DNA of 18,590 bases, from positions 1-18,590 of the forward strand of contig SCUR01000247.1 in NCBI GenBank assembly GCA_004297235.1. Reading direction: 5' to 3'. This DNA is from Candidatus Manganitrophaceae bacterium (GTDB lineage: Bacteria > Nitrospirota > Nitrospiria > SBBL01 > Manganitrophaceae). Numbering within the stretch: position 1 is the stretch's first letter; each line of letters starts with the position of its first letter. The notes under the pieces are model-generated. The model was not told where the DNA came from, searched no databases, and saw only the letters and a program-made list of their open reading frames with translations. The position numbers and the translations under genes are program-made. This document shows positions 1 to 6,260 of the stretch, one piece after another.

Positions 1-221
1 TCAAGAAGAAGGCAGAGTCGGACCGGTTGCGTCAGATTTTTGGGTCGGCCTGGGATGATTATGATCGGAGCGTTCCGGACTACATTCCGCGGCTCACCCC
101 TTATGAGAAGCGGGGCCGGCATCCGTGGGAATGGGCCCGCGTCGTCTCAAACAGCGAGCACGAGACCGCGATAATGACCGTCTTGGGGACGCTGATCTTA
201 TCGAGCCGTTTCTTTATTTGA
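1..221 (+). CDS. C-terminal end of an isoprenylcysteine/phospholipid methyltransferase-like membrane protein (5' truncated)
   Basis: The reading frame is open from the window edge and stops with TGA at 219-221, so only about 72 residues are visible. The visible start resembles the end of the ICMT/PEMT methyltransferase fold: a charged helix followed by a Phe-Gly...Tyr...Tyr...Val-Pro...Ile-Pro pattern (FGSAWDDYDRSVPDYIPRL). In that family this segment follows the last membrane helices and helps form the SAM and substrate site. A hydrophobic stretch at the very C terminus (about 15 residues rich in Ile, Leu and Val) may be an extra membrane helix. It precedes the kinase-like gene on the same strand by about 40 bases, so the two are probably co-transcribed. 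The family call rests on a short tail only, and the substrate cannot be inferred. Confidence 0.55.
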   Translation, partial: KKKAESDRLRQIFGSAWDDYDRSVPDYIPRLTPYEKRGRHPWEWARVVSNSEHETAIMTVLGTLILSSRFFI

Positions 222-264
222 GGGAATTTTTATCCAACTTCAAAGGTCCACATTCCGCCGATCG

Positions 265-957
265 GTGCGAAAGACCATCCGGGAAGGGTATCCCTGGAAG
301 CCGGACGTTTTCATTTTGGATATCGACGGAAAACAGGTTGTCGTCAAGGATTATGCCGCGAAGCCGTTCTTCTTCCGCTTTTTCGTGGGAGCGATTTCAA
401 ATCGGCGGGAAGCGCTGATCTATCGGAAGCTGCGAGGGCTGAAGGGCATCCCGGAATATATCGGATTGATCGACCGCTACGCGATCGCGGTCGGATATAT
501 CCCTGGCAGGAATGCCGCCGAGCTCATGTCGGGCGAACTGCCCCCTTCTTTCTTCGAAAAGCTACGGGCATTGATCGATGCCGTTCACGAGCAAGGCATC
601 GTCCTCTGTGATCTTCGAAACATCAAGAACGTAATCGTCGGAGACGACGGCGAGCCCTATCTGATCGACTTCGCGACCGCCTTTCAGAGGGGGGGGAGGT
701 TCAATTTTCTGAAGAACGGGCTCTATCGTATTTTCTATCAGGATGATCTGTTGGGGATCGTGAAATTAAAACGCAACTGCGCGCCGCATCTCGTCACGGC
801 GGAGGAAGAGCTTGCTTTCGAGAAGGGGGTTTTTCTTCAAAAAGAGGCGATCTTTCTGAAGCAGAAGGGGCGGGCGCTGCTTCGCAAGCTGTTTGGGTTC
901 GGAAAGATCGACGCGCCCCGGCGCAAGCGGCGGGGGATAATCAATCCGAAGGGATAG
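265..957 (+). CDS. Protein-kinase-fold protein (RIO/lipopolysaccharide-kinase-like)
   Basis: A 230-residue protein with the landmarks of a compact kinase fold. A beta-strand lysine lies in VVVKDY (K28), a helix glutamate in NRREAL (E49), a hinge with YIPGR near residue 80, a catalytic-loop aspartate in LCDLRNIKN (D116) and a metal-binding aspartate in LIDFA (D135). The usual His before the catalytic Asp is missing, and the loop Asn (N122) lies six residues after the Asp rather than five. Small bacterial kinases of this kind phosphorylate lipid A/Kdo sugars or act on small substrates or proteins; the substrate here is unknown. The C terminus is strongly basic. No ATG lies near the N terminus; GTG at 265 is the only common start codon downstream of the in-frame stop at 193-195, and its ribosome site is weak, so the true N terminus may differ. 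It lies about 40 bases upstream of purH. Confidence 0.72.
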   Translation: MRKTIREGYPWKPDVFILDIDGKQVVVKDYAAKPFFFRFFVGAISNRREALIYRKLRGLKGIPEYIGLIDRYAIAVGYIPGRNAAELMSGELPPSFFEKLRALIDAVHEQGIVLCDLRNIKNVIVGDDGEPYLIDFATAFQRGGRFNFLKNGLYRIFYQDDLLGIVKLKRNCAPHLVTAEEELAFEKGVFLQKEAIFLKQKGRALLRKLFGFGKIDAPRRKRRGIINPKG

Positions 958-994
958 ATTCGTTTTTATATCTTTATATTAATGAGGCATGTTC

Positions 995-2557
995 ATGGGA
1001 AAAATTAAAAGAGCCATACTCAGCGTTTATGACAAAGAAGGAATCGTCGAGTTTGCCCAAGGTCTTGAGTCCCTCGGTGTGGAGATCCTCTCGACGGGGG
1101 GAACCTACAAACTTCTCAAGGAGAAAGGCGTCCGGGTCAAAGAAGTCTCCGAGCATACCGGTTTTCCGGAAATGTTGGACGGCCGGGTCAAGACCCTTCA
1201 TCCCAAAATTCACGGTGGAATTCTGGGACGGCGCGACGATCCGAAACACCAGGAACAGATGAAAGCGCAGGGAATCGAGCCGATCGATTTGGTGGCGGTG
1301 AACCTCTATCCCTTCAAAGCGACGATCTCCAAGCCGAATGTCGCCCTGGAAGAGGCGATTGAAAACATCGATATCGGCGGGCCGACGATGCTCCGCTCCG
1401 CCGCGAAGAACTATCGCGATGTCGCAGTCCTCATCGATCCGAAAGATTACGGACCGGTCCTGGATGAAATGAAGCGCTCCGGCGGGGAGATCTCCGAATC
1501 GAAACGGTACGAGCTTGCCAAGAAGGTCTTCTTCACCACCTCCGATTACGATCGGACGATCTTTTCCTACCTCGAAGGTCGAGAGGAGAAAACGGAGCGT
1601 TTCCCGGATCGTCTCGTTCTCCAATTCGAGAAAGTGCAATCGCTTCGGTACGGCGAGAATCCGCATCAGCAGGCGGCGTTCTACCGGGAGCCGCAGTTGA
1701 CGGAAGGGGGCGTCGCCGCGGCGAAGCAGATCTGGGGGAAGGAAATGTCGTACAACAATTTCCTCGATACCCATTCCGCCTTCGAGCTGGTGAAGGAGTT
1801 CAAGGAGCCGGCCGCCGTCATTATCAAGCACAACAATCCGTGCGGCGTCGCGACCGGCGCAACATTGGCGGAGGCTTATAAAAAAGCCAAGGCGACCGAT
1901 CCGGTCTCGGCGTTCGGCGGGGTCGCCGCCTTTAACCGTCCGCTCGATGCCGAAACGGCTCAGGAGATTACAACGACCTTCATGGAGGTCATCATCGCTC
2001 CGACGATTGAGTCCGCGGCGGTCACCCTCTTCCAAAAGAAGAAAGACCTTCGCGTTCTGGAGGCGGGAAGCAAGTCGATCGACACATCGAATGCCGGGCG
2101 GCTCGATTTTCGCCGGGTCGGGGGGGGATTGCTCGTTCAGGACTTCGACGCCGCGATGATTCACGATCCGAATGAGCTGAAGGTTGTCAGCAAACGTCCT
2201 CCGACGGCGGTAGAAATCGAAGCGATGCTCTTCGCCTGGAAGGTCTGCAAACATGTCAAATCGAACGCCATCATCTTCGCGCGCCCGGGACAGACCGTCG
2301 GGATCGGGGCGGGACAGATGAGCCGGGTCGATTCGGTCAAGATCGCGACGTCGAAGGCACAGACGCCCCTTCCCGGCTGCGTGATGGCCTCCGATGCTTT
2401 CTTCCCGTTCCGGGATGGAATCGACGCCGCCGCCCAGGTCGGTATTACTGCGGTCATTCAACCGGGCGGCTCGATCCGGGATCAGGAGATCGTCCAAGCG
2501 GTCGACGAGCACAACATGGCGATGGTCCTCACCGGCCTCAGACATTTTAAACACTGA
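995..2557 (+). CDS. purH: Bifunctional AICAR formyltransferase / IMP cyclohydrolase
   Basis: Catalyses the last two steps of de novo IMP synthesis in the cytosol: formylation of AICAR with 10-formyl-THF, then ring closure to IMP. About 520 residues, the normal family length. The N-terminal MGS-like cyclohydrolase domain (about residues 1-195) contains KTLHPKIHGGILGRRD and GGPTMLRSAAKN. The transformylase domain follows, with YGENPHQQA, the catalytic KHNNPCG (Lys278-His279), DPVSAFGG and, near the end, SNAIIFA. An upstream in-frame ATG exists at 989, but GAGG at 984-987 is correctly spaced (7 bases) for the ATG at 995, so I chose 995. purD follows after 28 bases, indicating one transcription unit. 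Confidence 0.97.
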   Translation: MGKIKRAILSVYDKEGIVEFAQGLESLGVEILSTGGTYKLLKEKGVRVKEVSEHTGFPEMLDGRVKTLHPKIHGGILGRRDDPKHQEQMKAQGIEPIDLVAVNLYPFKATISKPNVALEEAIENIDIGGPTMLRSAAKNYRDVAVLIDPKDYGPVLDEMKRSGGEISESKRYELAKKVFFTTSDYDRTIFSYLEGREEKTERFPDRLVLQFEKVQSLRYGENPHQQAAFYREPQLTEGGVAAAKQIWGKEMSYNNFLDTHSAFELVKEFKEPAAVIIKHNNPCGVATGATLAEAYKKAKATDPVSAFGGVAAFNRPLDAETAQEITTTFMEVIIAPTIESAAVTLFQKKKDLRVLEAGSKSIDTSNAGRLDFRRVGGGLLVQDFDAAMIHDPNELKVVSKRPPTAVEIEAMLFAWKVCKHVKSNAIIFARPGQTVGIGAGQMSRVDSVKIATSKAQTPLPGCVMASDAFFPFRDGIDAAAQVGITAVIQPGGSIRDQEIVQAVDEHNMAMVLTGLRHFKH

Positions 2558-2585
2558 CGTTAAATAACGATTCACGGATAACGAT

Positions 2586-3836
2586 ATGAAGATCCTGATC
2601 ATCGGAAGCGGAGGGCGAGAGCACGCCCTGGTCTGGAAGATCGCGCAGAGCCCGCGTCTCCGGGAGCTCTACTGCGCCCCGGGAAATCCGGGGATGGAGT
2701 CGCTCGCCAAAATCGTTCCGATCGCGGCGGATGAGGTTGAGAAGCTCCTTGCCTTCGCGAAGGAGAGGCGAATCGACCTGACCGTGGTCGGTCCCGAGCT
2801 CCCCCTCTCGCTCGGAATCGTCGATCGGTTCGAGTCGGAAGGGCTTCGGATTTTCGGACCGCGCCGCGCCGCCGCAGAGATCGAGACGAGCAAGGTCGTC
2901 TCCAAAACCTTGATGCAAAGATACCGCATCCCGACCGCCGAGGCCGAGGTCGTCGCACTGGAAGAGGCCTACGGGCGGATTGCTTCTCTCAAGATGCCGA
3001 TCGTCCTAAAGGTCGAGGGGCTGGCCGCCGGAAAAGGGGTCGTGATCGCCCAGGATCAGAAAGAAGCCAAGGAGGGGCTCGATGGATTTAAGTCGATGGG
3101 GGAAGCGGCGCGACGAATCATTTTGGAGCAATTTCTGGAAGGGGTCGAGGCCACCTTCTTTGTGATCACCGACGGCGATCAGGTTGTGCCGCTCGCCTCC
3201 GCCCAGGACCATAAGCGGGTGTACGACGGCGATCAGGGCCCGAACACCGGCGGGATGGGAGCGATCTCGCCCACCCCGCGGATCACACCGGAGGTCGAAT
3301 CGCAGATCATGGAGCGGATCATCCGTCCGGCCCTCCGCGGCCTGGCGGCGGAGGGGCGTCCCTATCGGGGGGTTCTCTATGCGGGATTGATGCTGACGCC
3401 GTCCGGACCCCACGTCCTCGAGTTCAATGCCCGATGGGGCGATCCGGAAACGCAGGCGGTCCTTCCTAGATTGAAGACCGATTGGGTCGATGTGATGGAG
3501 GCGGCGCTCGATCATCGTCTCGATCAAATCGAACTCCAATGGCGGGAAGAATCCTCCGTGTGCGTGGTCCTGGCCTCCGAAGGCTATCCGGGACCTTACC
3601 GGAAAGGCGAGGTGATCTCGGGCCTCGACCGGATCGATCTGCCGGAAACGATCGTCTTTCACGCCGGGACAGGGCGGCGGGGGGAAGAGTGGATCACGCA
3701 GGGGGGACGGGTGCTCGGCGTGACCGCCCTCGGCAAAACCGTTTCAGATGCGCGCCAACGCGCCTACCGAGCGGTCGACCGAATCTCCTTCCGAGGGATG
3801 CAGTATCGTCGAGATATCGGCGCCTCGGCGAGGTAG
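2586..3836 (+). CDS. purD: Phosphoribosylamine-glycine ligase (GAR synthetase)
   Basis: ATP-dependent ligation of glycine to phosphoribosylamine, the second step of purine synthesis; cytosolic. The 416-residue length is typical. The N-terminal domain opens with KILIIGSGGREHALVWK and CAPGNPGM. The ATP-grasp core carries VLKVEGLAAGKGVVIA, the QDHKRVYDGDQGPNTGGMGA signature and the metal-binding EFNARWGDPETQ, and the C-terminal domain is complete. The gene begins 28 bases after purH with only a weak ribosome site, consistent with translation following from purH. No convincing terminator was found before the opposing gene that ends at 3908. Confidence 0.97.
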   Translation: MKILIIGSGGREHALVWKIAQSPRLRELYCAPGNPGMESLAKIVPIAADEVEKLLAFAKERRIDLTVVGPELPLSLGIVDRFESEGLRIFGPRRAAAEIETSKVVSKTLMQRYRIPTAEAEVVALEEAYGRIASLKMPIVLKVEGLAAGKGVVIAQDQKEAKEGLDGFKSMGEAARRIILEQFLEGVEATFFVITDGDQVVPLASAQDHKRVYDGDQGPNTGGMGAISPTPRITPEVESQIMERIIRPALRGLAAEGRPYRGVLYAGLMLTPSGPHVLEFNARWGDPETQAVLPRLKTDWVDVMEAALDHRLDQIELQWREESSVCVVLASEGYPGPYRKGEVISGLDRIDLPETIVFHAGTGRRGEEWITQGGRVLGVTALGKTVSDARQRAYRAVDRISFRGMQYRRDIGASAR

Positions 3837-3907
3837 CAGCGGCCGGATCCTTCCCCAGACTGCAGCCAGGCTCCGTTCGCTTCCGATCCTTTTGCTCAAA
3901 GAAGATC

Positions 3908-4198
3908 TTATTTCTTTGTGACCAGAGGTTTTTTATCCCCGTTCCTTCCCCAGACCTTAAACAATGGATAAAGAAAAAAACGCTTGATCACCGGCCCGAC
4001 ACTGCTGAACAGCAGCGCATAACCGCCTGTCAGAAATCCGATCACGATAATAGCGAGCGCTCCGACCAGAAGATAATTTCCCAGGACCCATTCATCCGGA
4101 TCCGCTGGCCCTCCGGCCGCTTTCGCGAGACCACCCATCGTATAGAAAAGGTGGATGGTCAGGAAGAAGAGTGTCGAAGTGAATTTATTGGATTGCAT
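3908..4198 (-). CDS. Small membrane protein of unknown function
   Basis: A 96-residue protein that I do not recognise. The N terminus has a basic start and a hydrophobic stretch ending in AKA-AGG near residue 28, resembling a cleavable signal peptide. A second strong hydrophobic helix (NYLLVGALAIIVIGFLTGGYA, about residues 41-61) is followed by an aromatic and basic region and a Lys-rich C terminus, predicting one or two membrane passes with a cytoplasmic tail. The ATG at 4198 is preceded by AAGGA with a 7-base spacer, supporting translation. It starts 25 bases after the CBS-domain gene on the same strand and is probably co-transcribed with it. The function is unknown. Confidence 0.7.
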   Translation of the reverse strand: MQSNKFTSTLFFLTIHLFYTMGGLAKAAGGPADPDEWVLGNYLLVGALAIIVIGFLTGGYALLFSSVGPVIKRFFLYPLFKVWGRNGDKKPLVTKK

Positions 4199-4223
4199 GG
4201 CAGATTCCTTGTTAAGTTTAGAG

Positions 4224-4631
4224 CTAAAAGCCGCTCGCCTGCTGATCGATCTCTTCGATATCCAGCGGATGAAGGAAATCCCGGATTGAGACGATCCCGA
4301 TGATCTTTCCCTTTCGGGTGACTCCCAGATGGCGAATTTTTTTCTGTTCCATTAAATCGTTGGCATCGAGCACCGACCGGTTGGCCTCGATGGTGATCAG
4401 CGGGGAGGTCATTGCCGTTTTGACGGGAGCGGTTGCGGGATCGATTCCTTTGGCCACGATCTTCCGGATAATATCGACTTCCGTGATAATCCCAATGTAG
4501 CTTCCCTCTTGGGTCACCAGGAGACTTCCAATTTGATTCCGCGCCATCTCCTCCGCCGCGGCCCGGATGTTTTTCTCGATCGAGATGGAATGAATCTTTC
4601 TCGACATTAACTTTTCTACTGTCGGCAACAT
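4224..4631 (-). CDS. Two-CBS-domain protein (nucleotide-sensing regulatory module)
   Basis: A 135-residue protein made of a tandem CBS pair (Bateman module) with no attached catalytic domain. CBS1 covers about residues 6-60 (MSRKIHSISIEKNI ... GIITEVDIIRKI) and CBS2 about 70-124 (KTAMTSPLITIEAN ... GIVSIRDFLH). Such modules bind adenine nucleotides or related ligands and regulate a partner protein; the partner cannot be identified here. The reading frame extends upstream to 4682, but a perfect AGGAGG at 4639-4644 has a 7-base spacer to the ATG at 4631 and almost touches the ATG at 4637, so I chose 4631. The downstream small membrane protein is a possible partner. Confidence 0.92.
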   Translation of the reverse strand: MLPTVEKLMSRKIHSISIEKNIRAAAEEMARNQIGSLLVTQEGSYIGIITEVDIIRKIVAKGIDPATAPVKTAMTSPLITIEANRSVLDANDLMEQKKIRHLGVTRKGKIIGIVSIRDFLHPLDIEEIDQQASGF

Positions 4632-4638
4632 CGGCATA

Positions 4639-4644
4639 CCTCCT
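4639..4644 (-). promoter_or_regulatory. Ribosome binding site deciding the CBS-gene start
   Basis: A perfect AGGAGG on the minus strand lies 7 bases before the ATG at 4631 and only 1 base before the ATG at 4637, so the downstream start is favoured. Confidence 0.8.
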
Positions 4645-4743
4645 GTAGAATAAAGCACTCCACCTCTTCGACCTCCCCGCAAGGGGTAGACCCAAGAAGC
4701 GGATGTCCCTTAGACCTTTTGTTCTCCATTCGCTATATACATC

Positions 4744-4763
4744 AACAGCAAGAAACAGCAAGA
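4744..4763. repeat. Perfect 10-bp tandem duplication
   Basis: AACAGCAAGA occurs twice back to back, 4744-4753 and 4754-4763, in the CBS-tpx intergenic region. On the minus strand it supplies the TTGCTG of the weak promoter candidate for the CBS gene. Confidence 0.8.
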
Positions 4764-5007
4764 TCAATGCCGTCCATGACTAAGAAGAGAAGGCCGGCTT
4801 AAGCCCCTTCGAAAGGCTGAACCTCAGTCGGAGAAAGGGCGGGGTGGGAAAAAGCGAGTCATTATTCTACAATGGAATAGTATAAATTTTTCACATAGCC
4901 ATTCGCAGCGGGCGCTGAAGAATTATCGTTGCAAAGGGGCACGCGTCTGTGGTATCGCTTTCGCTGTGGATTGGTTTCTAATCGGGGTCAACTGGAGGGG
5001 GCGGAAA

Positions 5008-5625
5008 ATGGAGAAGAAGATCTGGATTGCCTTGATGCTACTCGGTCTGGTCGGCTGCAGCGCCCTTCGGCCGCAAGCGATCACGATGACGGTGGCAAAG
5101 GAGAGCGCTTCGGCGGGAGAGGGGCAGTCGGTGACCTTTAAAGGAAAAGCGCTTCCGCTGGAAGGGAAAGGGATTAAGGTCGGCGATCGCCTGCCGGCGG
5201 CGGTTCTGTCGGCGAATGATCTCTCTCCGGTGAATCTGGCCGAGACGGGGGGGAAGGTGCGGATCATCAGCGTCGTCCCGTCGCTCGATACCCCGGTTTG
5301 CGAGAAGCAGACCCATGCGTTGAGCGAGCGAAACGGAGGGCTCGATAAAGAGGTGCAGCTCATCACCGTCAGCATGGATCTTCCCTTCGCCCAGAAACGC
5401 TTCTCGAAGGAGGCGAAGATCGGGAACGTGCTCTTTCTCTCGGATTATAAGGGAGCGGACTTCGGAAAGAATTACGGGTTGCTGATCCAACCGCTCCACC
5501 TGCTCTCCCGCGCGGTGCTCGTGGTCGACAAGGAAAATGTCGTCCGGCATCTGCAGGTGGTGCCGGAGATCACCTCCCTTCCCGATCTGGAAGCGGCGAT
5601 GCAGGCGGCGAAGCGATTGTTATAG
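5008..5625 (+). CDS. tpx: Lipoprotein thiol peroxidase (Tpx-family peroxiredoxin), one-cysteine variant
   Basis: A 205-residue peroxiredoxin of the Tpx group, which reduces hydrogen peroxide and organic hydroperoxides. The N terminus is a lipoprotein signal with lipobox LVGC (lipidated Cys17), followed by Ser, which under the enterobacterial Lol rule would favour the outer membrane. The thioredoxin-fold domain has the peroxidatic site PSLDTPVC (Cys98) with its conserved Thr95, then DLPFAQKRFS, and near the end the Arg of LLSRAVLVVD. In classical Tpx the DLPFAQ-RF segment is followed by the resolving Cys; here it is Ser133. Cys98 is the only cysteine left in the mature domain apart from the lipidated one. 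The frame opens upstream at 4966, but GGAGG at 4994-4998 and the signal peptide support the ATG at 5008. It is convergent with the FMN reductase, 12 bases apart. Confidence 0.93.
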   Translation: MEKKIWIALMLLGLVGCSALRPQAITMTVAKESASAGEGQSVTFKGKALPLEGKGIKVGDRLPAAVLSANDLSPVNLAETGGKVRIISVVPSLDTPVCEKQTHALSERNGGLDKEVQLITVSMDLPFAQKRFSKEAKIGNVLFLSDYKGADFGKNYGLLIQPLHLLSRAVLVVDKENVVRHLQVVPEITSLPDLEAAMQAAKRLL

Positions 5626-5637
5626 ACGATCGGAGAT

Positions 5638-6234
5638 TTATCCGTTTGCGGCCGGTCGATTCGGCAGCGAAAGACGACCGGAGGTTTCGACCACCAGGCG
5701 GCCGATCTGGTCGAGACGCTTTCCCCAGCTCTCATCGACGAGGTGTCCGTCCCGACCGAAGACCTTCCACGGCTGTGGGATGGCGGCAAAGAGGGGGACG
5801 GCGATCCCGCGCAGGGCATGAACGACGTGGACCAGCGCATTCACCGCGTTGACGGCGGCTTGGCTGCCGCCGGCGGTCGCGATCAAACCGACCGGCTTAG
5901 AGTGGAGGTAAGGGCTTTCATCGTCCGCCAGCAGCTCGAAGAAGTCGAGCGCGTTTTTCGTGACGCCGGCAAGGGTCCCGTGATAGGCCCCGGCGCTCCA
6001 GATCAGGGCGTCGGCGCGGCGGACGGCGACGATCAGCCGCGCGACATTCGGCCCATAATCTTCAAGCGACTTTTCCGGATCGAAGAAGGGGAGGTCGAGT
6101 TCTCTCAGATCAAGAAGCTCGGTCGTCGCCCCGGCCGCCCTCGCCGCCCGAAGCGCCCGCATCAACGCCCATCGACTGGTCGAGCTCGACCGAAGCGTTC
6201 CCCCGATTCCGACCACGTGTAATCTCTTTTCCAT
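5638..6234 (-). CDS. NADPH-dependent FMN reductase family flavoprotein
   Basis: A 198-residue flavodoxin-like protein. The phosphate-binding GTLRSSSTSRWAL lies at residues 12-24, the flavin-contact loop matching the family pattern (SAGAYHGTLAGVTKNALDF) lies near 100, and an ATAGGSQAAVNAV segment lies near 132. Members reduce FMN, quinones, chromate or azo compounds with NAD(P)H and act in the cytosol; the substrate here is unknown. The ATG at 6234 has an AGGAG site about 7 bases upstream. It starts 26 bases after the RND pump gene on the same strand, so it is probably the last gene of the tetR-efflux operon. That position suggests detoxification of a redox-active compound also exported by the pump, which is inference. 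Confidence 0.9.
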   Translation of the reverse strand: MEKRLHVVGIGGTLRSSSTSRWALMRALRAARAAGATTELLDLRELDLPFFDPEKSLEDYGPNVARLIVAVRRADALIWSAGAYHGTLAGVTKNALDFFELLADDESPYLHSKPVGLIATAGGSQAAVNAVNALVHVVHALRGIAVPLFAAIPQPWKVFGRDGHLVDESWGKRLDQIGRLVVETSGRLSLPNRPAANG

Positions 6235-6260
6235 GATCGTTCTCCTTTCGATTCAAGCCG

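Larger units (their letters stand above)
4632..5007. other. Divergent intergenic region between the CBS gene and tpx
   Basis: About 375 bases without a supported gene. For the leftward CBS gene there is a weak sigma-70-like pair on the minus strand, TTGCTG (4756-4761) and TATATA (4734-4739), with a 16-base spacer; the -35 box lies in a tandem repeat. For the rightward tpx gene, TATAAA at 4881-4886 is a possible -10 box, with no good -35 box upstream. A short perfect inverted repeat (CAGCG-GG-CGCTG) lies at 4906-4917. The open reading frames crossing this region lack coding character. Confidence 0.4.

Noticed and set aside
2558..2585. Repeated ATAACGAT (2564 and 2578) and CGTTA-AA-TAACG between purH and purD
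   Set aside because: A short, AT-rich spacer within an operon; the repeat is too small to assign a role.
974..2602. A 542-codon open frame on the minus strand
   Set aside because: It lies exactly opposite purH, is rich in Arg/Asp/His shadow composition, has no family motif, and purH is unmistakable on the plus strand.
3845..3893. Possible purD terminator: GGATC ... GATCC followed by TTTT
   Set aside because: The loop would be about 35 bases and the stem only 5 bp, too weak to call.
3482..4303. A 273-codon plus-strand frame running past purD
   Set aside because: Its first part is an out-of-frame copy of purD, and the rest is antisense to the small membrane protein and the CBS gene; it has no coding character.
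5652..5681. CCGGTCG ... CGACCGG inverted repeat near the tpx and reductase ends
   Set aside because: It lies inside the reductase coding sequence, has a 16-base loop and no T-run, so it may be chance in GC-rich DNA.
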